Of a stretch of 32,733 nt of DNA, positions 11,246 through 21,200 are shown piece after piece. The position numbers and the translations under genes were made by a program. The notes beneath the pieces are model-generated. The model was not told the DNA's origin, searched no databases, and saw only the letters and a program-made list of their open reading frames with translations. Source of the stretch: Gnetum montanum (taxonomy: Eukaryota > Streptophyta > Gnetopsida > Gnetales > Gnetaceae); contig MNCI01009296.1 of the NCBI GenBank assembly GCA_015680685.1, forward strand, positions 103,399-136,131, read 5' to 3'. Every line of letters starts with the position of its first letter. Within the stretch, counting starts at the first letter, position 1.

Positions 11246-11246
11246 A

Positions 11247-12124
11247 TGATGAGTAGTGTGGTACCCCTATGCTCAACCACATGAATACGAGTGTATATGT
11301 GCGATCCAGTTGAACTCCGCGGATGGACTCGTTATGACACCTAGACAGTTACATGTTGATCGTAGTTTGTTGTCTTTCCACCTAGACTAGTATTTGCTTT
11401 GTCACGTATGGTTTAGTCTTGAGTGAGGTGTATGATGTGATTCCTAATACTAGGCTACTCCTAGGGACAATGAGAAATAATCTTGATTAAGCTAATAAGA
11501 AATATGAAGTAAAATCTAAACTAGCCTAAGTGCGATGAGCATCTGTCCTTAATCATCCACATGCATCTTAGACCTCGTGTACTACTTATGGGGTTACCAA
11601 ACGCATATTACTTGAGCGCTACTAGAAACACTATTGGGTTACCAAGTAGTTACACTTAAATGTTCATGATTAAGATGTACCCATTCCACATTAACAACAG
11701 GAATAGTAAATAATGATAAAGAAATATTAACTAAGAAAATGATAAATAATAATTAACAATTAAATAATTAAAAACTAAGTGAATGCTACAATGATGAAGT
11801 AATCTTGATCTTTATTGTCGATTGTGTGTTTGTCTAAGTACATCACACTCGTACAAAGGTTTTGTACAATTACAAACATCACACTACAGGCATGCACTTG
11901 GGAGAGAACTAAAAAATAACTAAAAACTGACAAAAAGACTCAACCCTAAAGACTTACAAAATAACTCCTTTCCTATGTAGCTAAGTGCTATATTTATAGG
12001 CTAACATAGGAATCACGATATTGTGTATTCGATATCATTATCCAGGCTGCGATATCTCATACCCAATATCGAGTATCCGATATCACGTACCTGATATTGA
12101 GGCCTGGAAAACCACGATTCATCA
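11247..12124 (-). repeat. 5' LTR of gypsy copy C
   Basis: It starts TGATGAGTAGTGTGG beside the primer-binding site and ends TTCATCA, giving TG...CA termini and near-complementary ends. Length is 878 bp. In element orientation U3 is on the right: GATATC-type repeats at about 12013-12105, then a TATA box (TATAAATA, 11998-11991). An AATAAA near 11815 would serve polyadenylation. It is the only LTR of this family complete in the window and defines the ends of the others. Confidence 0.85.
11991..12105 (-). promoter_or_regulatory. U3 promoter of gypsy copy C: TATA box and GATATC-type repeats
   Basis: On the element strand the TATA box is TATAAATA (complement of 11991-11998). Upstream of it (12013-12105) lie seven decayed copies of a G/A-ATAT-C/T core, several flanked by CGATATC or ATCACGTAC. 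The nested LTR at 32287 has the same design in a cleaner form. Confidence 0.7.
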
Positions 12125-12269
12125 TTTTTGTTCTAAGAGAAGATTCATCCAAAGGTGGTATGTGTGCTATGATAGTTTCTTGTTTTCCTACAGATGTATC
12201 TTTTTCTATATCTACGTTTATCTCTTCTTCTTCTTCTACTAGTTGAGAGTCAATATACCTATGCTAGTT

Positions 12270-12620
12270 GTACATTGGTAATAATAAGTGCTAGTTGTAA
12301 TGACTCACAGTCTAATATTGCAAGGGAGTGCTAGTCATAGTCATTCGCACTAATAAAAGTAAAATTTCAGATTTTAAGCATTGTTGTTAGATGAAAAAGT
12401 GGATGCTACTCACCACCACTCATAGTCAAAGACTACTAAAGAATTGGTACTCATGGCCAATAATAGTTTAAGACTACTAGGGAACTACTACTTGCAACCA
12501 CTTGCAATTTGAGCAAAGTTGATTTTAACATAGGATAGACTAAAAGGGGTTGCTACTTGCAACTAGTTGTAGTCTAGGACTATTAAGGTATTGCTACTCA
12601 TAGCTACTCATAGTTATATA
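12270..12620. repeat. Degenerate direct repeats
   Basis: Text variants of 'gctacttgcaactagttg', 'gactactaaggaattgctactcat' and 'tgctagttgtaat' recur irregularly several times. No single period fits. It looks like an old decayed minisatellite. Confidence 0.45.
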
Positions 12621-13851
12621 TTTGATTTTTAATAAAGGACACATAGAAAATAGGAAGTCTAATGGTCATTGTAAGGCTATAAAAGTTAAAAGATGTCTCT
12701 AGTACCAATGTCTTGTTATTTCTTTATCATGGAAGTGGGGAAAGAGCTCTAAAGGAATAAGAGAGGCTTTTCCTTATAGGGCCATTATTTTGTATACTCA
12801 CCTCGAGAATTATGATCTTGAAGAGTTGAGAAGTGAGATATTATTTTGTAATAGTTAGAAAGAACTTCATGCAAACAAGTGGCTAAATCATCAATAGTAG
12901 TTCTAAATAATAGAAGAAAGAAGATTATCTTACTTAGTAGAAATAGAGTTAAGTATTATACATTCTTAGGAATTTTTATTAACAATGATAATAATTTAAA
13001 GACATCAATAATGATAATGATGTTGAAAACTTTTCTATTTAATTTGTATTATCAAACTTCTCTTTTATAATTATTTTAGAATGCACATAAAGCTCTTTTA
13101 TCTTTTTGCCATCTTTCATACTAATATTAATTCCAAATATATTGTTTAGTATATTTCAGATTCAAATTATAATAGAAATGTATTATATTAATTTAATCAT
13201 AGCTTAATTAATTAGAACATTGAGCTTATTATTAAGTAAGCCATAGATTCATGTCCAAGGAGTATGCTAAGATACATGGCATTTATAACATTGTAAAAAT
13301 ATATGTTAAGGGTCATTGGGTAAATGATAGAAATTATCATCAAGTCATCAAATATTCTACATTTTGTGTTACACCTATCATGATCATTTAATAATGCAAA
13401 GTTAGATAATGGTTTCTATTTTTATTTCTAAATGCTCATATATCAAGTTAAATCGTATTAGGTGGATTTAAGGCTAAAACTCATGCATAAAAAATTCATG
13501 CTTTACTTTAAAAATAATAAAACTTTATATCTTAATTAAAAATATAATATATGAGTTTTTAAGAGATACAACCAACACAATACTTTAATAGAACCTAGTA
13601 AATAATACAATGAACAAAATCATGCATTATGTGTAATTTGAAATTAGAGCCTTATACTAATAAAATAATGAGGTTGCTAATTTAGCTATACTCTTAATAG
13701 TTAACAAAATTTTTTATTATATTATAAAAAATATATAGTTAATTGTCAAATTGATATCATAAATATTATTAGCATTAGGTAGATAGCTGACCATGAAAAA
13801 TCATTGTTAAATCATTTATCTACCTCAACAAATTAGTCCAAAGATAGCATG

Positions 13852-13870
13852 ATTATTATTATTATTATTA
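13852..13870. repeat. (ATT)6 microsatellite
   Basis: Six uninterrupted ATT units in AT-rich intergenic DNA. Confidence 0.9.
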
Positions 13871-14178
13871 TACAAATGAACCATACAAATTCATTTGTAC
13901 TTTGCTAAGTGCGGTCATTCCTTTCTTCGTAATCTTAACTTCTTTTAGTAAAAGTACATCTTATTGGTTAAGACATGCTATATGTCCAATTTTAATGGGG
14001 CATGCTAAAATATGATGTTAATTTGCAAACTATTAGGAAAACATTTGGGGTTTGACACCCACTATTATATTACTCCTGATCATCTCTAAGAAAAATTTCT
14101 TATAATTATATATAGTTATAACAAACATAAAAGTGTATAGTGAATGCTTTCTAATGAAGTCAAGTTATTAGTGAATTG

Positions 14179-14238
14179 TAATAAATTAGTTAAGGCTTAT
14201 GATTTGTATCCTATTGGCTACACGTTTGATTCCAATCC
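14179..14238 (+). mobile_element. tRNA-derived SINE-like remnant
   Basis: An A-box-like segment (about 14181-14197, 'taaattagttaaggct') is followed at tRNA-like spacing by a B-box-like segment (14224-14235, 'gtttgattccaa'). The text between them also resembles an anticodon arm region. The acceptor stem is not paired and no CCA-encoding context is needed or seen, so this is more likely a decayed SINE head than a tRNA gene. A weaker similar segment lies at about 13952-14065. Confidence 0.45.
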
Positions 14239-15585
14239 ATGATGTTGAATTGTACTATTATTTTGTGAACTATTAACAAATCTTTTTTAACACCACCCTT
14301 AATAAGTTTTAAGTTTTTATATAAAATGAAGAACAAAAAAATACATCAAAGTCTTTTATGGATGTATAGTATAGTGTCTAGGTCTTAAATGAGAATCTTA
14401 AAAGAAAATACAAAACCTTTAGTATGAAATAAGTTCAAGATTACAATGTAGGTCTCATATGTAGTACTTTGTTAAAAGCTAATTTGTTGGAATTGGAAGT
14501 AGAAGCAATGTATATATTCTTAATATTCTATTTAAACAATAAATTTAGTAAGAAGATTTTAGGAGAGATTATCTGAAAACCTAAACAACAAAGATAGTAT
14601 TATAGATTCACACAGTAAATTTTTTAATGTTTTCAGAACTCATAACATGTACATTTCTACTATCTAATAAATACATAGACATCATAAAATTTCAATTTCA
14701 GTCTCATTATAAAGAAATAAATATTTGGCTACAAATATTAGGTATATAAAATCTTTGAAACAATAAAGAATTTAGAACAAGCTTGGAAATTTGTTAAAAG
14801 TGAAGATTTTGTACATATTACAAATTAAATCCTAAAAGTAAAAAAGGGTTTCAATTTTATTAAAAAGATACATGTAGTATGCATAATGAACCATAATACT
14901 TATATGTATCTATTATCATATCAATGTGAATGCTAACTAGTAGAGTAAAAGATGGGATCACATTACTTTAAAGTTTAAGTGAAGAATAGAATAACATAAG
15001 GATCATCACCCAGAGCCACAATGCTCATCCCACCAAGTAGGATCCTAAGAGGGTTAGTAGATAAGCAAAAGTTTAACCTCTTCAAGTGGCTACATCTTAG
15101 TTCAAACCTAGGTCTTTGATTTGAGAAACATGATGATATAAAGGATGGAATAACACGATGATATAAAATTTTAATTACATCTCTATTAAAAGTGGTAAAA
15201 GATAAGGATCATATATTATTAGAATGTTGAAAAACCATGTGATTTCTTTAAAAGTAAATAGTAATAAATCTTAAGTAGAACTTTGTATGACTTATTTTAA
15301 CTCATATTCTAGGTCATTATTTAGATTGAGTAGTTAAATTACATAACTACCAAACACATTTATTATACTTGAGATGTATTACTATAGTACAAAGTAACTA
15401 ATTCAACAAATCATTTAGGTCTATATAAACATACTTAAATTAGGTTTTCAGTTTCAAATTCAAGAAATTTAAGCTAAAGTATAGGTTAATAGAACAATAG
15501 TAAATACACTTATACATTAAGTCCATTAGTACCTGGTAAATATAATAGTGTTAACTTATGTAGAATTTTTTATTTTTTGTGATTT

Positions 15586-15705
15586 GTGTATTGTAATTGA
15601 TTTAAAGTTAAATTCATTGAATGACATGCATTTTCTAAGAATAGAGTGTATTGTAATTGCTTAAAGTTAAATTAATTAAATAACATGAGATATCTAAGAA
15701 TAGAT
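15586..15705. repeat. 60-bp tandem duplication
   Basis: The segment 15586-15645 is repeated at 15646-15705 with roughly 80% identity by eye ('gtgtattgtaattg' at both starts, 'tctaagaataga' near both ends). Confidence 0.85.
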
Positions 15706-15832
15706 GAACTATGAATATAATAACTAACTTTGCACAAAATTTTTCAATTGGTTTGAAAACTCAATTTTAATCATCATTATCATCATGATGCCTTTATTCT
15801 TAGGTTAGCATGTGTCTTAGCATATATAATAA

Positions 15833-15887
15833 GATTGAACTCGCAACTTATAAATCACCAGCTACATGCTCTAACTAAATGAACTAT
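15833..15887 (-). mobile_element. tRNA-derived SINE-like remnant
   Basis: On the minus strand an A-box-like stretch (TAGTTCATTTAGTTAGAGC, complement of about 15869-15887) is followed by a B-box-like stretch (GTTGCGAGTTCAATC, complement of 15833-15847). Both differ from the pol III consensus mainly by C-to-T and G-to-A changes. The arms do not fold as a full tRNA, so a decayed SINE head is the better reading. Confidence 0.5.
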
Positions 15888-16489
15888 TATTGATTGAAAA
15901 CTTAATAATGCCTATATCCCTATTTTTCTTTTGAGTAATGAGAGTCAAAACCTTGAACATTTTAAAAAGAAAAGAAATTTAGAAAATTAAATTTTTAATA
16001 ATTTTTTTACGTTTATGCTTTTTAAAACTTCCTTATTTTAAGATTCCATTCAATTTATTTTCATTTTTTAATATAATTTTTCAAATATAAGTGTTGTATT
16101 GGGTTCATGCTTAATTGAAAAATATTGTGAACAAATAAAAGGTGATTATCTTGTTTTGTCATCTGCTATACAGGCAAAAAGTTCCATGTTTGAACTGCAT
16201 TTCATCAGAGTCGAATAGTTTTGGTTCCTTTATATCCTTTCCTCTCCACGCACACCTCTCGTTCGTAGTTACGCTTGATACACCGGCATGTTCAATTAAA
16301 CTTTTTTCAAAAAGACCAAAGTAATTTTGAAGTAATTTTGTTAATTTATGATTTGTTTCAGTGTAATTACTATTAAGCCATCTAGTTTGGCCACAACCTA
16401 GACGTCTCAAACTTAATGAAAATGGTTTATACCTATGTGTAAACATACATTTGCGTTTGCTTCATGGGTGATGCCGTCAAGCTTGCGCT

Positions 16490-16509
16490 GAAGCTAGCTA
16501 CCTAGCTTC
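16490..16509. other. Short perfect inverted repeat upstream of host gene
   Basis: GAAGCTAG, a four-base spacer CTAC, then CTAGCTTC. It lies about 150 bp upstream of the TATA box. It could be a protein-binding palindrome; no family is recognised. Confidence 0.5.
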
Positions 16510-16655
16510 GACTGTAAGTTTCGTTTTGGCTGAGATGAGGTTACAAATCTAAAATCTGGATGTAAGACACAAAGGTATATTCATATTCGCGTCTCTCCGC
16601 GTGAAAACCGCTTTATCCGAAGCTGCATGGAAACCAGGAAGATTCGTCCCATGGT

Positions 16656-16662
16656 TATAAAG
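16656..16662 (+). promoter_or_regulatory. TATA box of the host gene candidate
   Basis: TATAAAG lies 130 bp before the ATG at 16792. A transcription start about 30 bp downstream would give a leader of about 100 bases, GA-rich near its end and without an upstream ATG, so the ATG at 16792 would be the first one met by the ribosome. Confidence 0.55.
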
Positions 16663-16791
16663 AAGTAGAGAGGAGTGCACTGGTGCAGCAAAGTTCTTGT
16701 ATTTGGTTAGCTTTGTCGAAGGATTGTAGGACTGGTAGTCCCGAAATTTGAGTGGAGGAGGGAAACAGAGAGAGAAATACAGAGAAGGATT

Positions 16792-17538
16792 ATGGTCCCT
16801 AAGAAGTTTAGCCTTTGCCTCATGGTGTTCTTCTTGCTGCTCAATGTTAGTGTTGGTCCGGATCAAGATCATGCTCTTTTTGTTGCTACTGCCATGGCTG
16901 ATTCTGGTTTTGATTCTTATTCTGATGATGTTTTGGGTTCTATTGTTGTGGTAAATCATAGATCTTATCCTTCTCCCCATGAAATAGCCCCCCATCTCAG
17001 ACCTGCGGCTCCTGTTTCTGGTATTTCAGTTATGGCTGAGTCTGGGTCTTGTTCCAATGAAATAGCAGTCTGCCATGGCAGAGCTGAAGCTCCTGCTGTG
17101 GCTGATTCTGTGTCATACTCTTGTTCCTCTCCTGAAATAGTCCCCCATAGCAAACCCCAAACTTCCGTCTCTGGTACTCTTATTGTGGCTGGTTCTAAGC
17201 TCAAAACGCACTTCTCTGTTTCCAACTGTCTGGCTGTGGCTGATTCTGGATCTCTCTCTTATTCCAGGAAAATAGGCCACCGGAGCAAAACCCATGCTTC
17301 TGTTTATGTTGCTGTGATTGATTCTGGGTCTTACTCCGATGAAACAGGCCACCATGGCAAAGCACAAGCTTCTGCTTCTGATTTTGTTGATGCATTAGAT
17401 TCTGCATCTTTTCATTATTCAGAAAAAACAGGCGCCTCTCATGGCCAAAAGAAAGCTTATGTTTCTGCTGTAAGAAATCTAACGTGCATCGAGAACCCGA
17501 TTGCACAAGCGGAAGCATGTAAAAAACAGATCTCTTAA
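16792..17538 (+). CDS. Putative secreted repeat protein, 3' end replaced by a copia LTR
   Basis: I do not recognise this protein. The first 226 codons are host sequence; codons 227-248 are copia LTR read through to a chance stop. Residues 1-22 form a signal peptide (basic VPKK, then a Leu/Phe/Val core), so secretion is likely. From residue 35 on, a Ser/Ala/His/Gly-rich module recurs six times, beginning (V/M)A(D/E)SGSxS at 35, 81, 103, 149, 175 and 201. The last three modules are exactly 26 residues each; typical text is DSGSYSDETGHHGKAQAS. Modules 1 and 3 are 46 residues, module 2 is 22. The open frame over 226 diverged codons, the signal peptide and the TATA box argue for a real gene. Without the LTR the protein would have continued, and its true end is not in the window. 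Whether the truncated gene is still expressed cannot be told. Confidence 0.6.
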   Translation: MVPKKFSLCLMVFFLLLNVSVGPDQDHALFVATAMADSGFDSYSDDVLGSIVVVNHRSYPSPHEIAPHLRPAAPVSGISVMAESGSCSNEIAVCHGRAEAPAVADSVSYSCSSPEIVPHSKPQTSVSGTLIVAGSKLKTHFSVSNCLAVADSGSLSYSRKIGHRSKTHASVYVAVIDSGSYSDETGHHGKAQASASDFVDALDSASFHYSEKTGASHGQKKAYVSAVRNLTCIENPIAQAEACKKQIS

Positions 17539-17914
17539 TCTACAAATGTGCATGATCGAACTGACCTCCAGCCATTGATGCCATTGATGAATGTTTTGGA
17601 TCTTCTTTCACACGGGCGCTTTGCGGTGATGGTGTATGCAGACTGTAAGCGACTGTGAAAGGGACCTGAACTGCTATACTGCAATTGATTCCTGGTGCCG
17701 TGTTCTTCCATCAAGAAACCGTAAGGCACCGGAACCAGTTACCATTTATTAGAAAAATATGAGACCATTACCGATAACAATGAATAGAAATTTCGAAAGC
17801 TATCACATTGTTACATTAGAAAGTTGAATCGTTTTTAGGACTTTCCATGTTTACATAGGAGGCATGTTTCCACAATTGTCACAATGTAGGAGGCATGTTT
17901 CCACAATTGTTACA
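17469..17914 (-). repeat. 3' LTR of the copia element
   Basis: It starts TGTAAGAAATC and ends TTGTTACA next to the polypurine tract; length 446 bp. Relative to the 5' LTR it lacks 34 bp after 17554 and has T at 17596 and 17621 where the other has C. Its outer end cuts the host gene at codon 226. Confidence 0.9.
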
Positions 17915-17917
17915 ATC
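17856..17917 (-). repeat. 31-bp tandem duplication at the LTR start (U3 end)
   Basis: TAGGAGGCATGTTTCCACAA at 17856 recurs at 17887, period 31, with two differences near the unit end. It is also present in the other LTR (24356-24417). The duplication repeats the terminal sequence of the LTR, so a near-copy of the LTR end (TTGTCACA) lies inside U3. Confidence 0.9.
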
Positions 17918-17925
17918 TCCCACTT
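17916..17925 (-). other. Polypurine tract of the copia element
   Basis: On the element strand AAGTGGGAGA lies directly before the 3' LTR (AT, then TGTAAC). This is the usual plus-strand primer sequence of plant copia elements and fixes the LTR boundary at 17914. Confidence 0.85.
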
Positions 17926-18201
17926 GGTCTCCATATTTATTCTAATATCCAACTTTCAAGAAACAAATACATGAATCATGGCGATAGTTCCTCTTAATGC
18001 GAGTAGTATCTTCCATGTATTACAATGTATTATTTCTCAAAGTTAATTCCTTTATATGGTAACTTTAACTGTATGAACAAACCCAATGTTTATTCGCGGT
18101 CCGACCTTATGTGTGTGTTCTCTAATGACTTTATGCGCAACTGTATGAGAAAACGCACAACTGAATAGAGTTTCATTAACACTGTAATGTTGTACAACAT
18201 A
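17926..18201 (-). other. 3' untranslated part of the copia element
   Basis: About 280 bp between the gag-pol stop and the polypurine tract, without coding features. The 33 bp next to the tract (17926-17958) recur outside the 5' LTR at 24426-24458. Confidence 0.8.
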
Positions 18202-21200
18202 TTACATCATGGAACCAAGTCCCATCCGAGTGACATGATCCTTGAATGACCGTGGTGGCATTCCTTTGGTCAAAGGATCAGCTAGCATTAATTCAGTGCT
18301 GATATGATCTATGACCACTTTATTTTCTTTAATGCGATCCCTTATGGCTAAGTACTTTATGTCGACGTGTTTATTTCGACTGCCACTCTTATTATTCTTA
18401 GCCATAAAGACAGCAGCTGAATTGTCACAAAATATCTGTAATGGCCTAGATATTGAATCCAGAATTCTAAGCCCTGATATGAAACTCTTTAACCATACAC
18501 CATGTGAAGTAGCCTCAAAACAAGAAACGAACTCTGCCTCCATTGTGGAAGTAGCAACCAAGGTTTGCTTTCCACTCCTCCAGGAGATGGCTCCTCCAGC
18601 TAGCATAAAAACATAACCTGATGTTGATTTCCTGGAATCAACGCAGCCAGCAAAGTCTGAATCGGAGTAGCCAATCACCTCCAAATGGTCAGTTCGTCGA
18701 TACATAAGCATGTAATCCTTTGTACCTTGAAGGTACCTCATGACTTTCTTTGCAGCCTTCCAGTGGTCGATACCTGGATTACTCTGATATCGGCCCAACA
18801 TCCCCACAGCAAATGCAATGTCAGGTCGTGTGCAGACCTGAGCATACATAAGGCTTCCAACAGCTGAAGCATATGGAATGTTGCTCATGTGACTTTTCTC
18901 TAAATCATTCATAGGGCACTGGTTCAAATTGAACCTGTCACCCTTTACAATGGGTGCAATACTTGGTGAACAATCTTTCATCCGAAACCTCTCTAGAACT
19001 TTATTAATATAGGTTTCCTGCGATAGACCCAGAATATATCTAGATCTATCCCTATGGATCTTAATGCCAAGGACATAAGATGCCTCACCCATATCCTGCA
19101 TGTCAAAATTCTTAGAGAGAAATTGTTTCACCGCATATAAAAATCCATGATCATTGGTTGCAAGAAGGATATCATCCACATAGAGGACAAGAAAACAGAT
19201 TTTACTCCCACTGACCTTCTGGTATATGCATTGATCCATGATGTTTTCTTCAAAGCCAAATGAAGTGATGACATCATGGAATTTCAAATACCACTGACGG
19301 GAGGCCTGTTTCAAGCCATATATAGACTTCTTAAGCTTGCATACCAATTGCTCACCATCATTAGAGGAGAATCCTTCAGGTTGTTTCATATAAACCTCTT
19401 CCTCTAGATCACCATTAAGGAATGCTGTTTTCACATCCATTTGATGTAGTTCAAAATCAAAGTGAGCTACCAATGCCATGATCACACGAAGGGAGTCCTT
19501 CTTAGATACAGGAGAAAAGGTCTCCATGTAATCTATTCCCTCCTGCTGAGTGAACCCTTTGGCAACAAGTCTAGCCTTATATCTTTCAATGTTGCCCAAG
19601 GAGTCTCTTTTAGTCTTGAAGACCCATTTGGATCCTATGGCTTTAACACCATTGGGCAACTTGACAAGATCCCAGACTCCATTAGTGGACATAGAGTTCA
19701 TCTCATCTTTCATGGCATCATACCATAAGTCGGATTCCTTACAACTCATGGCTTGTGAAAACGTGTCAGGATCATTTTCGGCTCCTATGTTGTAGTCAGA
19801 TTCCTGTAGATACACTATATAGTCACTAGGAATCGCTGATCGCTTTATTCTAGTAGATCGTCTTAATGTTGGTTCATCAGGCTCCTGAGGGGCAAGATGA
19901 TCAACGGGCTGTTCAACAGGAACTGGTATCTGTTGTTCAGCTGGATCTACTATGTCTTGACCAGCAGTTTGTGGAACTTCAACGACTGGTGGATGTACAT
20001 CACGTATTTGTACTGTAGGCGTGTTGTGTACAACAATCAATCGAGTACTTGAAGTAGAGGGTTGAGCATCCGCATGATCAGTCGCTGGAATTTCGTTCCA
20101 GGAATGATGACTCCCACTAATCAAGTCATTCTCAAGAAATTTAGCATTCCTTGATTCCACAAACCTAGTAGTATGTGATGGACAATAAAATCTGTATCCC
20201 TTAGACCGTTCGGCATATCCAACGAAATACCCACTTATGGTCCTAGGGTCTAGCTTCTTCTCTTGTGGATTATAGACTCTTACCTCAGACGGGCATCCCC
20301 AAATGCGTATATGTCGCAAACTCGGTTTCCAACCTTTCCACAATTCAAATGGTGTCTTAGAGACAGCCTTGGTTGGAACTCGGTTTAATATATACACTGC
20401 CGTCTTAAGGGCTTCATTCCACAAAGACTTAGGAAGCTTGGAGCTGCTAAGCATACTCCGCACCATGTCCAATAATGTTCGGTTTCTTCTTTCTGCCACA
20501 CCATTTTGGTCCGGAGAACCAGGCATAGTGTATTGGGCAACAATCCCATGCTCTTGAAGAAACTTAGCAAAGGGACCAGGTGCTTGTCCATCATCAGTGT
20601 ATCTACCATAGTATTCACCACCTCTATCAGACCTCACTATCTTTATTTGCTTACCGCATTGTTTCTCTACTTCAGCCTTAAATACCTTAAAGGCATCTAA
20701 AGCTTCATTTTTGTGATGAAGCAAGTAGAGATACATGTATCGTGAGTAGTCATCAATAAAGGTAATGAAATACCGTTGATCATATGCATCCATATCTGGA
20801 CTACAAATATCCGTATGTATGATTTCTAATATGGCAGAACTCCTCTTGGCACCTTTCTTTGACACATTGGTCTGCTTTCCCTTTATGCAGTTTACACAAG
20901 TGTCAAAGTCAGTAAAATCAAGAGTACTAAGTACTCCATCAGTTACCAAGCGCTTGATTCTCTCAATGGAGATATGGCCTAATCTACGATGCCATAACAT
21001 AGAGGATTCCTCATTCATAACACATCGCTTAATGCCAGCATGAACATGCATAGAAGTGTAAGAAGTGTCGTTTTGTAAATTAAGTTGAAAAAGACCATCT
21101 GTTAATGTACCATTTCCAACTATTTCAGATCTATAAGATACACTGAACATAGTATCTGAAAAGTTAAAGGAAAATCCCAATGATACAAGCCTTGATACAG

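Larger units (their letters stand above)
7440..11246 (-). mobile_element. Gypsy copy C: non-autonomous, gag-only element (TR-GAG type)
   Basis: Between the shared LTR and the LTR at 11247 lies an internal region of only about 3.8 kb. It has a primer-binding site (11228-11245), gag (11114 to about 9000), a short conserved block matching the pol C-terminal end of copies A and B (8760-8790, 'tcccccatgact'), and a 3' untranslated part. Protease, RT, RNase H and integrase are absent. Small gag-only LTR elements are known in plants as TR-GAG and depend on autonomous relatives. The PPT and 3' LTR U3 are not recognisable at the left end, so that boundary is approximate. Confidence 0.75.
12125..16640. 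other. AT-rich intergenic DNA without a recognised gene
   Basis: About 4.5 kb of AT-rich sequence with stops in all frames at short intervals. No conserved protein motif is seen. It holds degenerate direct repeats (12270-12620), an ATT microsatellite, two tRNA-like SINE remnants and a 60-bp tandem duplication, each listed separately. The last 500 bases (16140-16640) are less AT-rich and lead into the host gene promoter. Confidence 0.7.

Noticed and set aside
14179-14238. Functional tRNA gene
   Set aside because: Acceptor and anticodon stems do not pair and the boxes deviate from consensus; a SINE remnant is the better reading.
16792-17468. Assignment of the host protein to BURP-domain proteins or to SCOOP/CEP-type peptide precursors
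   Set aside because: The repeats do not match the repeat motifs or the terminal peptide motifs of these families as I know them, and no BURP Cys-His pattern is present.
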